Shown one piece after another: positions 43,042 through 56,103 of a DNA stretch of 64,000 nt (position 1 is the stretch's first letter; each line of letters begins with the position of its first letter). This stretch comes from Serinus canaria (taxonomy: Eukaryota > Chordata > Aves > Passeriformes > Fringillidae). Under the pieces are notes generated by a model that worked only from the letters and a program-made list of their open reading frames with translations, did no database searches and was not told the origin of the DNA. The DNA is taken from assembly GCF_022539315.1 (NCBI RefSeq), contig NC_066329.1, positions 3,447,072 to 3,511,071 of the forward strand, given 5' to 3'. The position numbers were made by a program, and so were the translations under genes.

Positions 43042-45337
43042 TTCCTTTAGCACACTGCTGGTTAAACTGCCAGACAGTAGATTTCAGAACATTCCCTCAG
43101 CCAAACATCCTGGGAAAATTAAAAAATAAAACTGCTACCGTGTACCAAAAATAAAATAACCCACCCCCATGCCCATCTCCCCCAAACTAGTCCCTGCAAA
43201 GCCGATGCAATCAGAAAAGGTATCTGTGCTTTTCACCTAGGGCCAAAGCTTGCTGCAAAACAAACTAAAATATGTCACTGCAAGTTGTTACAACACAAAA
43301 CAATGGGCAGTAAAATAAAAAATCCTCCTCAAAAACCCTTTGTACTGGTGACATGTACAGATGGAGATTTCTCCTCACACTGCTTCAGCCTTTACAGACA
43401 ACGCAGACCTGCAGTTTTAAGTAGTTTGTGATGTGTCCTTAATGCCAGTGGCACAGGTCACTTCCACACATCCACAGCCAGGCACAATGGAGCAGTGGGA
43501 CCATGTGCCAACTGCTGCTACCCCAACAGGACCCAAACAGCACCACCACCTCTCACAATCCTGGCTGCTGCCTCCTGGCATGGAGCACAGGTCCTGCCTC
43601 TGCTCTCACAGGCTCCGGGGCTCCTTTGCCAACCCATCTGCTCCTCAAGTGGGAAAGCCCTGAATGCACAAAGCCCCCGAGGAAACCACAAAAAATTCAA
43701 GCCCTCCACTTGCCAGCCAGTTTCCAGCCACTGCTTTGCTCCAGAACACCAGCTCAGGAACAGCCACAGTGTGACAGAACAGCCATGGTAGCACAGAAGA
43801 GCACATCCCCATTAAGTGTGACAGGGGACAACTCCAGGGCAGAGATCCTGCATTTCCTGGATTCACACTCTTCCCAGCTAAACTGGTTCAAGCTGTTCTT
43901 TGCCCCTTGCCTTCGAATCTCCATCACACAAACTCTTCAGCAGAAACCTTTGATGTTTGCAAAAGATTATTCACATTTTCCAATCAGCCAGCACAGTTTC
44001 CAGGAGGGTGGAAAGCACTTGTTCTGTTGACTTTTTTTTTTTAAATAAAGCACTTTTTTGGGGAAAAAAAAAATCAAAACCTATCAATAACTGTAGTAGC
44101 ATCCCACCAATCAGACTGGGGACAGCATCGTCACATCCCTCCCCACCCTCATCTTCCCCTCAATCTCCAAAAATAGTATTTAATATACAGCAATAAACTC
44201 TGAGCAAGCCAGAGTCCCGGAAGACATGGACCTGCTTTCACCTCTCCCACCCATCCCAGCACCTTTCAATGCTACAATACTCCTGGGTCAAATCCATTTG
44301 GATCCAAGGTGAATGCATGTGCCCCAGACCTGCTGGGCAGCACGAAGCAGGGGTGTAGCACAGGAGGCCCATCCGTGGGATCACATTTCTGAGCCTTCCC
44401 AGCTCCAGCCTGGCGTGTTTGTGCCGTTGAGAATACTTCTGTGAGCCTCTCTGGGACCAGCCTGTGGAGACAGACTGGTGGAACCAGGCCGACGTTAAAA
44501 TAGCATCCTTGAATTGTATTAGGCTTTGGCATTTGTTGTGGAGATGCAGAAGTGCCAGTAGGTAAATCAGCTCAGTGCTGGCCCAGTTCCCATTTCCCTT
44601 GGATTCTCAGCAAGGATATTTCCCCCCCATCATACGTGCAAGAAGCATACGGATCTCTCCCACATTTGAGCACCAAACAGAGCCTGAAACACTTGGTACT
44701 TCGCAGCTGCTCAGAATCTGTCTCATATCAAGGGCTGAAGCTCTCTCATGGCTCTCTCCCTCCTGCTGTTTTCTATCAGCAAAAGGCTTGTTCAGCCCAG
44801 AGTTCCTGTAGCAAGACACTTCCCTGGCTGCTGCAATCCCATTTCAACTTAAAGGCCAAGAGACTAGGCACAGGTCCCTGCTCTGTTCAGACCTAAGCAG
44901 CATGGGGCAAGCCCTCAGTGAGTAAATTAGGGGTGCAGGACACCCCAGGCCCCACTCTGCACCCAGAAGCTGTAAGTGCCAAACAGCTACCAGGACCCAG
45001 CGTGACTCACTCAGCTCTGAACTGCACAGACACCCAGGCACCAGACTGTCTGGAAGTTCTCCATCCTGCCTTCAGGCGATTTCTGGGGCAGACCAGACCT
45101 GAAGGAGCTCTTCAGTTCTTCTGTCCTCTGCTAGACTTTTCTTCCATTGACTTTAAGGGCTGAAAATAAAAATACTTGCTCACAGTTCTCTACTTCAGCT
45201 GTGACCTCCAGAGCTGGCATGTGGGGACAGGGAGACAGTCCCCATCTGATCTCAAGGGCAGGGAATGCCTGTCCCTTGAAGGAAAAGAAAAAACTCAGAA
45301 GCTCCTTAAAAAAAAAAGAAGCTCCATCAAATAGACT

Positions 45338-45343
45338 TTTATT
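45338..45343 (-). terminator. MLEC: Candidate internal poly(A) signal of MLEC
   Basis: AATAAA on the minus strand followed about 25 nt downstream by a T run (A run near 45308-45317 on the plus strand), a good poly(A) site architecture. Another AATAAA is at 45567-45572. They would give 3'UTRs of about 3.2-3.4 kb. Confidence 0.5.
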
Positions 45344-48300
45344 CAAAGCCTGAGACAAAGGCACCAAAAAGAGAAGGGAATTCATTTGGCTTTCTGTTCA
45401 CTGCCACCTGGGACACTCAAAAGAGTCAGAGATGTTTAGTCAGACACACAGAAGACTTCAATAGCCTGGCTTAAAGGAGGGGCTGATGGGACAATTAAAA
45501 TAAGCTTTGAAACCATTATGCTGAGGCTGGATCCAGGCCTGAAACATCATAGACAGTGACTTTCCCTTTATTAAGTGGAAGCCTTACTAACATTGCCACA
45601 TCCGCCCCTCTCTACACAACATGAATCAAGCCAGGGTCTGTTCTGACCCAGCTCGCCACACTGCTGCACTCCATCTGCCTGCTGCTGGCAGAGGAATCAG
45701 CACAAACAGGCTTGTCTCTGACCTGTCTCAGTTAAACAATGTCTTGGATATTCCCTCAAATACCCATTCTGGAAAGCTACAGCCAGCCCAAACATTTTCT
45801 TTCCCTGGTCAGGATCAGGTACCTCATTACACCCCTGAGTCTGGCTTGCAAATGACTAGACAGAGACGGCCAGGGGAGCTGGAGTACTCCATTCCCAGAG
45901 GGGTGCTGATTGGCCAGCCCCCACCATCCTTGGTGCTCCCACATGCTTTGTGTGAAGGCTCCTTCCAAAGCAAACCTGTCAGGAGGGGATGGACCAGGAA
46001 GGAAACTGCTCATAGGACCTTAACAGGGTCAGGAACGCCCCAGAAACCAGCTTTGTAGTGAGAAAGATGCACAAAACCAGAGTCAAAACAACTAAATTGA
46101 AGCCATGAAGGATGAACTGTTTCTCCTCCCTATTCTTATTCAAATAAGACAAATTCATTTGAACTCAGCAACTAGAAAAAACCAGATCACACCCTGTACA
46201 GCTCTGCCTTGGGGCAGCTGATGGCACCAAATGGGTGCCCTGGCTGCTAGGAGAGGCCAGGATATACTGTCCTAAAAGACTTGTCTCCAGCTTCTGCACA
46301 TCTGAACACACACCCTTTCTCCCATGGCAGGCAAGGTGCTGAGATTACTGGGTGAGCCACAAGAAGCAGAGTGATTCCTTGCTTCAAGGATGCTCCAATA
46401 AAATGCACCCTAAAAGGCCTGGAGGAGAGCAGCTCCTGAGAGAGATGCCTGCTTTCAACCCCAGGTTCTTTGCTTAACAAATCAGCACAGTCCATGATTC
46501 TCAAAACTGATAAAGATCTAAATGTCTCCTCAATCCAGTTAGAGCAATCCCAAAAATTCTGGAGAATTTCTGCAGTCACTGTCATTGAACAAATCAGAGC
46601 TCGTATTTTATAATAGTTTGGTAAGTATTAGGATTTTAACAGTAGCTAGAAGATGAAGCAGACAACTTCCAACTTACCACCTTTCATCCTAAGGTTTGTT
46701 CTTCCAAGATCTGCTCTAGCTAAAGCCTGGATTCTCCTTTAACTGGGGCAGAGACTCTCTTCCTTCTGTCCCAAACTACCCCTTGAGCAGTTAGAGAGAA
46801 GATAATTAAGGTCCTGCTTGTTTTTCAGCTCATAGATACAGAACTAGGATCAGGCCTGTAGCAGTGATGTGATCAGAAAGGCAAGGTTCAGCAGCACTGA
46901 TGCAGAGAGCAGCATTTTGTCACCTCCCGCAGCTTCCACTCTAGAGGCCCTGAGCTGATAGGTCCCAGGGATCACAGCTTGAGGGGTAAGAGGAAGCAAA
47001 GGCTTCAGCTCTCTGGGCCCAGCAGAACAGAACAGGCTGCTCCTCCAGTTCCCTGGCCAGAAACTTGGTAATCCTGCTGACCCTGCTCAGCTCAAAGAAA
47101 GGCTGAGCCACTGCAGGGGATCAAACCCAGAAACAATTGCTAGGAAAACGCAGGCCCAGAGAGGCAGAGCAGCAGAGGTCACTGCTCAGTGCCACTGCTC
47201 CAGGGAAAGACAGAACACTTCTGAGGACAACGGGGAGAGCATGAGGTAAAGCGCTCTGTGAGCCAAGAGCTCAGCAGCAACAAAGCTGACCCACAAAAAC
47301 CCAACCCTGCCTGGGACAGATCCTGCTCCACACAGAACATCTCCCTCCTGGTCAGCCAGAAATGCTCAACATGTTGGAGGCCAAGATTGTGGGAAGGCAG
47401 TTCCTCAGGGCCTGCAATTCTGGACCAGAAGGCACAGCAGTGGCTTACGCTCTGTTCAGCCTCTGCCAGGCAGGCACAGGCTCTGCATGTGGGAAGAGAA
47501 GCTTCTTGCAGAAATATCCCTGGGGGAAGCAGGTGACCTTGTCTCCAGTGCATTGCTCACGTCCAGATCTCTGGATAGCAACAAATCACCTTGCTCTGCA
47601 GGACTGAAAACTTGGACATCTGTCCCTTCACTACAGGGCCTGGATATGCAAAAGGCCAAACTCACTCACTGCAAACACTGACCAGTTCCACTTCTCAGTG
47701 CCACAGGCAGGGCAGGTCCCTACAGAGGGAATGAGAGACCATAGGGAGTATCCACCAGGTTGCTCTGCTCTCTGTCCTACAGCACAGGTTGTTTAGAGTC
47801 ACAGAGAAGGGAGCTCACCATTAGGAAGGGTAAGGAACAAGTCCTGAACCTCCTCTCTAATTCACCTGATTCTCAGCTTCTTCCATAGAGGTCACTTGCT
47901 AGGAAAAGCAAAACAAGGAATTGGGCTTAAAACAAAAACTTTGAAAATAAAAGGATATTAAAGGAAACAAAAGCCATAATCAATACAGAAAACAAGTGCA
48001 TCTGATCAGACGCTAACAACGTCAGCCTCTCGCAGGCTACAGCAGAATCCCTCTGCGATGCAACAAACACTGCAATTGCCAGACTAGGAAAGTCTCTCCC
48101 AACTGGTGCAGCAAATCAGGCCAGACAAATCCCTCTGCTCTTGGCACAGCTTGCAGTCTTAGGAGGGAACCATATCCACGGAGGCTGGTCTGGAGCCTTG
48201 GTATCTTTATGCAGGCGAGTACCATGCATTGTGTTGCACACGTTCAGGGAGATGCTGAGCCACGCTCTGTCCTCTGCAGTTGCTTGACACCCAACAGCAT

Positions 48301-48757
48301 CACAACACTTCCAACACTCCTGGACAAAATGTGTACCCCAGCCTTGTTTTAAGAACTGCTTTCCTGCTTAAGGAACCGTATTCCACCCAGTAAAGGCAGA
48401 GATCCTACAGCACATGGCTTTCTCTCAGTGTGGGACATGGCCCAGGACTGGTAGCCTCAGCTTTCACGGCCCAATACACATCCATCCAGGACTCAGTTCA
48501 CTCTTGGTTGCCCCAGGGAGAATCAGAGGCTGCACATGGTGCGAAGGGGAAGGCGAGGGCCTTGCTGCTTGCCGGCAGGGGGAAGGTAAGCTCCCTCTTA
48601 CCTGGACCTGCTATTCATTGCTATTCATTCCAAATGAATCATCTCTTTTTTTTTTTTTCCCTTAAATTATGAACAATATGGAGAAATTGAAAGCAACCAT
48701 TTTTGGTCCAACTCCTTCCCTCCCAGCCCCTGGGCTGATGCACTGTGGGGCTTGCTC

Positions 48758-48987
48758 TCACAATCGGCAGAGGCAGAAGAGGGTAGGAATGAAGACACCA
48801 AAGGCCACCAGTATAGGAAACATGAGGCTGCTGTTGTCCGAGGCATAGGGGTTTGGTGTGCGTGGGCCTGACTGAACCCGGTTCTTATTTGCCTGTTTTT
48901 TGACACTGGAGCCATCATCATAGTCATCTTCATCATCATCTTCTTCTTTTTTCTCCAGGCCTGGGTGTGGCTGCAGCTTTGGAACAT
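48758..48987 (-). CDS. MLEC: MLEC exon 5 with stop codon
   Basis: Acceptor ACAG. Encodes [20 protein letters not shown], a basic/polar linker, [18 protein letters not shown] and the C-terminal membrane helix; TGA at 48758-48760. Confidence 0.96.
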
Positions 48988-51900
48988 CTGTTGAACAAGA
49001 CAAAAGGTTGCAAGCAGGCAGGATGTAAATTGGGAGTTCCCTTGAGACACTTCCTTCCCCTCTCCCCAGTCCAACATGAACATCAGCCAGAGGACACCTG
49101 AGACCCCACCAAAACCACAACCAGAACACTTCAGAAGACAGGAGTATCTTCTACCACAGAGGATCACACCACTATTTCTTTTCTTTGTAAGATAAGACCA
49201 TCCAAGGATCCAGCCTGCAGAAAAACTTCATCCTTCCACACCATCCACATGTCACATGGACAAGGTAATTCACAAAAGCACACTTAGAGCACACATTCAG
49301 ATACTGCAGCTGCTCAGAAAGATCTTGTATGAACAAGCATCTGCTGCCTGCAGGACCAGCAGCTACAGGTGCAAACAGGAGCAGGAACAACCTTTCCTAT
49401 AAACAGTCCTACTCCACATCACTGCACCCCTCAAAGCTAGAGCTGTGAGAGCAGCTTGGCCAAGCCCCACCCAAATCCAGCCTTCTGAGCCTTGGGCCTG
49501 AGCTGCAGGTGCCACCTTGCCACAAGGCTCTTACCAAATCTTCAGCAGCACTTGACCATCCCTGACCATCCCATAGTAAAGCAAATTGGTGTTTGGTCAG
49601 AGAGGGAACCTAAACCTTCCTAGTGCAGGAGCTAGAGGGGCTCCAATTCCAGCTCACTTATAAAGAGGGTGATAAAAGAACAAGGACCTTTCCAGCTCTC
49701 CCTGGAGCTATCCAGAGGAACTGGTATCTGGGGAAAAAACACTGCCTTGACCTAAAGCTGAAAAGGCAAAACAAAGTTCCAGGTAAGAAATATTTAAGCA
49801 CTAGCTAAAATAGCTGCAAATTATTTGTCTGCAGGGCTGCTGCTGACATCCAAGGCCAGAGGGTATTTATCTGTAGCTAAGCTGAGACTGACCAAACATG
49901 TTCCCTTCTCTACCCCATATACAGGAAATTCCAAAACAATTTGATTTTTCTCACTCCAAAATGACACAAGCTTTGTGACTTAGAGGAGAATGAGGACAGT
50001 ACACACCTACTTCACTCTGCAACTGCACTCTGTGGGAACTCAGTGAAAGAGAAACAATTTTGGCAGATGTGGGTCAGAAAAGCTATGATCTCATAGTCTG
50101 AGAAGCAACAGGCTGCTCTCCAAGGGGGAAGAGCCTTCTGGCTCAGAAACTGTGCTTACCTTCCACTGTTCCTTGCAGGATGTATAGGGCACAGATTTTT
50201 GGATTGTCATAGTAGCCCTAGAAAAAGCAAAAGCAGCAGTCAGTGCTGCAGCTCTGAGAAAAGGAATGGTCTCCCCACCTACCAACACCTCTCCTCCTCC
50301 AGCACACAGCTGCACCACATGCCTGGGTAAGAAGGGGAAAGGGAAGATCAAAGCTCTGCCCTGAAAAGCTTATTACCTTTACAAACTCAATGTGGAGCTT
50401 TCCTGTGAATGTTGAAACCTCTCCCTGGACACTCAGTTTTCCCTTTTTGATACTCATGGGAATGATCTCATCATGAGCTGTGCTGTGTCCAACTCTGTCA
50501 AAAATGTCCAAGTCTTTCACCACCACGTGGCCGTTCAAGCGAACATCAAATACCTTCAGGGTGGAAGAAATGACAGAGTCAGAGCAGATTCAGGCACGTG
50601 ACAGTTGAAATGGGAACAGAACAGGAAAGGTCTCTGCTTTTTATGCACCCAGAGCCAGAAAGCATTGCAACATGTCCTGGCCCACTCCTTTGGGAAGGAT
50701 TCAAAGCCCAAAATCAGCCAGGTAAAGACACTAAAGCATTAACAATGCTTCCAAATACCCTGAAATCTGCCTCCTCCTTTTAAAACAGCCCCTACATCTG
50801 CTGTTCAGACCTGAGGACAGCACATTTTTATTCTAGTTTATTGAAGCTTCTCTTTCACAACTTTTCTCCTGTCTGAAGACCTGCTCCTACCACCCTGGCG
50901 TGGCTGTGACACACCACACCCTAGGGAATGAAGCCATGTCTAACTAACAGCCTGCAGCAGAACAGAAAAGAGGAAACAAGCTGGTGAAGAACACGGGGTT
51001 TGAAGGAGGTAAAATGTTTAACTGCTAACCACATCTGTGAACTCAGAGTGAAAGTCCTCCTCAGGGCTGTAATGACTCAAAATTCAAGCAGCACCTGGGG
51101 AATCCCAGCAGAACCACATGAAGGAAGAGGAACCAAAGATACCTCAGCCCTTCAGTTTAATCTGATGCTGCTTTTTGCATCCGTTCTGTAAGCTAGCCCC
51201 ACCAGTTCTGCTCCCTGAAATACTTCTCTGGCAGGAAGGCAGCACAGTGCTCAAGGAGATCAGCCCTAAAGAAGCTGATGGAATCAGAAGAAAGCCAGAC
51301 TAAAACTCAAACCTACCTACCTAAAGCCAGACTAAAACTCAGTCCTACCCCAATTTATCACAGGGCTTTGAGTTTTGCTTGCTTCTGTTTCCACTTCTGT
51401 ACATGAGGGATTTCAAAAGTGGACAAGGATTATTCTTCTCTAAAAAGCAAAAAGCAGATGAATTTAACTCTGCTTTCACGATCAGACTGAACCAGTACCA
51501 AGTCTTATCACATCTGTAAAAATTGTTTTGAGTAGGCTATTTAACCCAGACCACCTCCCTGCTTCAATCTATGCAATACTTCCTCCAGCATAACTATGCT
51601 GTCAAGTGAGAAGCAAGTGTTCAAGAAAAAGGAAAAAAACTTCTCAAAGCCAGTACAGCATAAACAGGTTGTAAAACTCTATTGCTAGATATGTTCAGTT
51701 GCACATGTTTGTTTGAATATTTTGAAATTAAGTTTTCCAGTCCAACTGTATGGCTAGAATGTGGAAAGAGCTCTAAAGGTTCAGAACCTGGCAGAGGTTG
51801 GGACCTCAGTTAACTTACTCCCTCCCCCAGCATGCAAAGCAGCAGAGGTAACCTGAGCACACACAGTCCTAGCCAGGAACTCACATCAGAGACACACAAG

Positions 51901-54900
51901 GAGCTATTGCTTACCTTCTGTTGAGACTGTGCAAAATAGACCTCTGCAAACTTCAACACCAGCACATAGTCACCCTCCTCTTTGATGGGAACTTCGTAGC
52001 CAAAGGTTTCCTCATTGTAGCGCTCCGTCTGGTACAGAATCTGGTCTTCTGCGTTGGAGCGCAGGATTGGCAGCTTCATTCCATAGTCAGAGGCTGGGTT
52101 TTGAGCACAAAGGAGGGAGAGGAAGGGTTACAGTTACATTCTGAGGAAGAAACACTTCATATATTCTTGAAGCGCTTAACTCCAGAAGTGGCACTTACAA
52201 CTCATCAGACCCATCTCCCCTGCTTGCTCTGACCAGGTGGCAGCACTACCAGAGCAGAAGCACAAGAAGTCAAATCCCCAAAATCCAAGAAATGCAAGAA
52301 ACAGGTCTGGAGACCTGCTGCAGTCCAAGACACAGTAAGCTCACTCTCACCATTTCAGAAAGAAAAGCCTTTTTAGAAAAAAACGTTACACAAAGCCAAA
52401 GGACTTGGCCATTGGCTCTTGCTTTAAAGAGTGAAAACACCTAGAATATTTTTACAATATTCTCAAATTTCAGACTCCAAGAACAAAACTAAAATAGCTG
52501 ACATAGGACTGACTCGACTCATTGACGCAACAGATTTGAAGTTAGCAGTTGATAGCGCTGGGTTTTAGAGACTCATCCCCCTCAACAAAGAACTGGGCAA
52601 TGGCAGAAGGGTGAAAAGCATTAAGCATCTTACAAAGCCATTTTTTCTCACCACAGGCCCACAATACCTGTCAGCATGAAGATGGGATGAAGGAAGCAAA
52701 AAAGATACACAAGCATTTCAAGAGCACCAGCAGCTCCATCAGCTGATGTTCTCAGAGCCACCCAGCTGAAAAGGGTGCTATCTGCAGGCATGCAAAGAGC
52801 CCCTAAGAAGGGCCCAAACACTATGCCCAAACAGGATAACAACTGACAAAATAAGAGAAATCACAAAATTTGCCTCATTTCAGTGTTTCACCACCTCTAC
52901 AGCAGCCCCCCAAAACTTTAACCCCACTTGGTTTGCTATTGTATCAGGGTTCCTGTATAAATGCAAACTGATGCAATGCCTCCAGGGCTGCACATCAAAC
53001 AGTTCCCCAGCAAAGCAGGGGCAGGAGGGATGACTGTGGACACCATCCATCCACTGGCACTTCAGGCAGAAGTTGATCCAGATGAAGTTCTCTGCTGACA
53101 CTTACCTCTCCCAGCCCCATCTCCATGGGAACAGACACTGCACTGTCCAAGACAAAGCAAGAGCTACTAACCCAGCACATGTTGCCAAAGGCAGAGCCAA
53201 TGCAAACGAGTGAGAGGAAATTAATGCCAGTTCTTAAGTCTCCTGTTTCACACAGAGCTGCTCAGGCAATCTTCCACTTCTCTTTACCACTTGCACTTGG
53301 ACATAAAGACTGAGGACTCTAACCACCAGAAATACAGAGGGTGAAAGTTTAACCTGTCCTCCCACACAGATATTTCTGGCCAGCTACAGATTACAGTGAT
53401 AGCAAACTAAGGACTCCAGAGAAGGCAGCTCTTTTAAAGGAAAGCCTGCACAGGAAGAAGGTCCTTTAATAGCCAAGAAGGTAACTGGAGAGGAAGACCT
53501 GTCACCAGCATGTCAGAGTTCTGTTGACAGAGCTGTGGAAGCAAGATGGATTTTATAGCACGCTGGGTGCTCACAGGGAGCAAGCAGTACACACCAAGCT
53601 TTAACTCAACTATGTTTGGCACCTGCCTATTCTGTAATTGCCATCAGCACAGTCAGTCCTTTAGGGCATAGCAGCTGAATGGAGGCTTAAAAAAAGGTTT
53701 TAAATTGCCCAGAGGCAGTACAGCCCAGAATTATTATCCCTAGGTCATTTCCTCCCAGTCAGCCATACATTTCTGCTATAGCCCTTACATGTCTATCAAC
53801 ACAGAGAGGAGCCCAGAGTAAACGAACAATGGTGCAATAAAAAGCCATTGAGGGAAAGGCAGCTGAGACCTCAAAGGGGTAAAGTCTCCACTGTGCCTGG
53901 CACCACTGGCTGATGCAGGATTACTGTAACAGCCTGCTGCTCAGAGGAAACACCACGGGCTTTCCACAAAGGAAGTGCATGTCACAATGTACTTGAAAAA
54001 GACCCTTTTCTCTCTTCAACTCAGAAATAAATAGTTCAAGTCCACAAGGACATTCAAGTCACACATGTGAGAGGTCTATGAAGGGAAGCTGACCTACAGT
54101 GATCAGGGCACCCTGTGTGACTGGAGCAGCAGCTTCAATGGGTGTGAAAAACAATATCAGAATTAAAATGTGACCTCCACTGTATCCAGTGTGCTCAAAA
54201 GGCTCTCCATTTGGGATGGCACTCATGCAGGACAAGCAATAACAGTTCCAGCTGTATAGCACAGGAAAATCCTCATCATCCTACATGAAAACAACAAAGG
54301 TTAGACTAAAAATTAACAGAAAGCTCGTCTCCACATTCCACCACTCACCTGTAACTGACAGCAGAGCAGCTCAGCACTGCTAGCTTTTCAATATATTAGT
54401 GAATCGACTAAGTTTTGGTAGTCAATTATCAGAAACATGCACCATTCAAACCGTGGTGGTCTTGGGGGAAGTAGGAAAAGGTAATCCAAGTGCAATCAGT
54501 TTTCCATCCTGTCCTAAATAGTAGGGTAAAGATTTTACTGACTTGGTAGTTAGAGCAGCCGATGTTTTCCCATCTGCCTCTACTGCTCGTGTCCCTGCCC
54601 TTGAACACCCAGCCGCAGACTGGGGCATGGAGCAGACCACCCGGCTGTACCTTCCCCCTGCGGGGCCCAGCACCGGGGCTCCAGCGAGCAGCCTATGCTC
54701 CTCGCTGTCGGGTCCAGAATGCTGCAAGCATCAGCCCACATCGTGCGCGACCCAGATCCGGCTGCAGAGGGCTGGAAAAGCTTGTTCCCACTGCACAGAG
54801 CGCGCTGCGCACTGGGCTGTGAACCGGCGGATCCTGCTGTAGAACACGGGCTCTTCAGTGGAAAACGGGAGAGAAAAAGAGACCGGCGGGCGCACGCGGC

Positions 54901-55577
54901 AGGGCTGGCAGCTTGACTGCTCCTGCTGCCTTTGCGGCCGAAATCCCACTCCAACCTTCGCGGAGCCACTTCCCCTCCGGCATTACACAACCCCGCAGGC
55001 CGAGGGCAGAACACCATCCCGCAGGGTTCATCCCGCCGCCTCCGGGGCCCCGGGCCCGCACCGCCACAGGGACGAGGGATGCAGCCCTGGGCCCGGCGGG
55101 AGAACAGGGGTGGCCGTGGTCCCGCTGGTGACAAGTGCCGGCTTTGCCTTCGGACCACGACCGTCCCCGGGCGGCTGGGGGAGAGGAGCCCCCGACGTCC
55201 TGCGGGGACACCCACAGAGCCGCCGGGACTGCAGCGGGCAGGACGGCGCCGGGGGCGCGCGGGTCCCGGACGCCGGCAGCACAGCGGGACCCCGCAGCCC
55301 CGGCGGAGCGGAGGCGAGCGGGACCCCGCGGGCTGTCCCGCCGATACCCCCCGGCCGCGGCGCGTCCCCCGCCCTCACCTCGGCCCACGCGGCCCTCGAG
55401 CGGGTCCTTGCGGAAGTGGATGCCGTTCACGTCCACATGGGCATCGCCGCCCGCGTTGACGGCCCAGACGACGCTGTCGGCGATGCCGCCCGCCGCGCCC
55501 CGCAGCAGCAGCAGCAGCAGAGGCAGCAGCAGCACGGGCGGCAGCAGCGGCGCCCCGCGCGTACGAGCGCCCACCAT
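48758..55577 (-). CDS. MLEC: MLEC, malectin (complete, 5 exons)
   Basis: Type I ER membrane lectin that binds Glc2-high-mannose N-glycans and works with ribophorin I in early glycoprotein quality control. Coding segments in order are 55379-55577, 51915-52093, 50377-50553, 50160-50217 and 48758-48987, joined in frame to 280 aa with GT-AG introns (human 292). A Leu-rich signal peptide (about residues 11-30) precedes [20 protein letters not shown]. The malectin domain follows, with the Tyr/Phe-rich sugar-binding segments ([22 protein letters not shown]). Then come an acidic stretch ([14 protein letters not shown]), a spacer, and a C-terminal membrane helix in [20 protein letters not shown]. The start at 55575-55577 has G at -3 and +4; an in-frame ATG 27 codons upstream has poor context. 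Neighbours match human 12q24.31. The main difference from human is a shorter N-terminus. Confidence 0.96.
50160..50217 (-). CDS. MLEC: MLEC exon 4
   Basis: 58-bp exon; acceptor CTAG, donor GTAAGC. Encodes [19 protein letters not shown], the last strand of the malectin domain, plus one base. Confidence 0.95.
50377..50553 (-). CDS. MLEC: MLEC exon 3
   Basis: 59 codons; acceptor GAAG, donor GTAATA. Encodes [20 protein letters not shown] to [11 protein letters not shown]. Confidence 0.97.
51291..51349. repeat. Imperfect 32-bp tandem duplication in MLEC intron 2
   Basis: A 27-bp segment starting at 51291 is repeated from 51323 with two differences, separated by short CTAC repeats. Confidence 0.85.
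51915..52093 (-). CDS. MLEC: MLEC exon 2
   Basis: Acceptor CCAG, donor GTAAGC. Encodes [20 protein letters not shown] to [12 protein letters not shown], including the sugar-binding aromatic residues. Confidence 0.97.
55379..55577 (-). CDS. MLEC: MLEC exon 1 (coding part)
   Basis: ATG at 55575-55577; donor GTGAGG just below 55379. Encodes the signal peptide, with a Leu run made largely of CTG codons, and the start of the malectin domain to DPLEGRVGR. Confidence 0.93.
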
Positions 55578-56089
55578 GTCGCGCTCCCGGCGCCGCACCC
55601 GCCCCTTCCTGCCGCCGACAGGGGGCGGCTTACCCCGCTGCCGGGGCGGGACGAGCATCGGCCAATCCGCGCGCCGTAACGAGAATATTAATTACCTGCC
55701 CGCCTGCCATTAGACGACCGCGGGCCTGTATCTGCATATTCATAAGGCGGCGGACCAATGAGAGGCGGCGATGGGCGGGTTGGGCTGAGCGGCGCGGGGA
55801 CAGCGGCGGGAGCGGCGCGGGGAGCCGGGTCCCTGCGGGCTGGGGTTGCCGGGGCCGGTACCGCCCGCGCAGGGAGCGGAGTGGGTATGGAACCGGCTCC
55901 CCTAGGAAGGCACGGCGGGGACGGGCGAGGCTCCCCAGCGCCTTGTCTGCAGCGGGGACAGCCCGGCGAGCTGGCCTGAGCGCCGGAGGCTGGTGGGCAA
56001 AGCCCGCCCCTCCGCGCCGCCAATCGCGGTGCTCCAGCGCGGCGGAACGCGGAGCACGGTGGGGCGGCGGCGGGAAGCACAGACGGAGG

Positions 56090-56103
56090 GTTGCCGCGGC
56101 AAC
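56090..56103. promoter_or_regulatory. RFX X-box motif upstream of MLEC
   Basis: GTTGCC-GC-GGCAAC, a perfect palindrome fitting the RFX X-box consensus with a two-base spacer. It lies 513 bp upstream of the MLEC ATG, at the far end of the CpG island. Confidence 0.6.

Larger units (their letters stand above)
43030..48757 (-). other. MLEC: MLEC 3' untranslated region (inferred, up to 5.7 kb)
   Basis: Non-coding sequence after the MLEC stop, with no gene or transposon recognised and several minus-strand AATAAA hexamers. Many apparent open frames on both strands in this span lack homology that I can recognise. Confidence 0.5.

Noticed and set aside
55656..55658. Upstream ATG as the true MLEC start
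   Set aside because: Poor start context and an adjacent CCAAT box; the ATG at 55575-55577 has a good context and is followed directly by the signal peptide.
54858..55679. 273-residue plus-strand open frame antisense to MLEC exon 1
   Set aside because: It is the shadow of CpG-island composition and the CTG repeat (poly-Gln and His stretches); the opposite strand holds the genuine MLEC exon.
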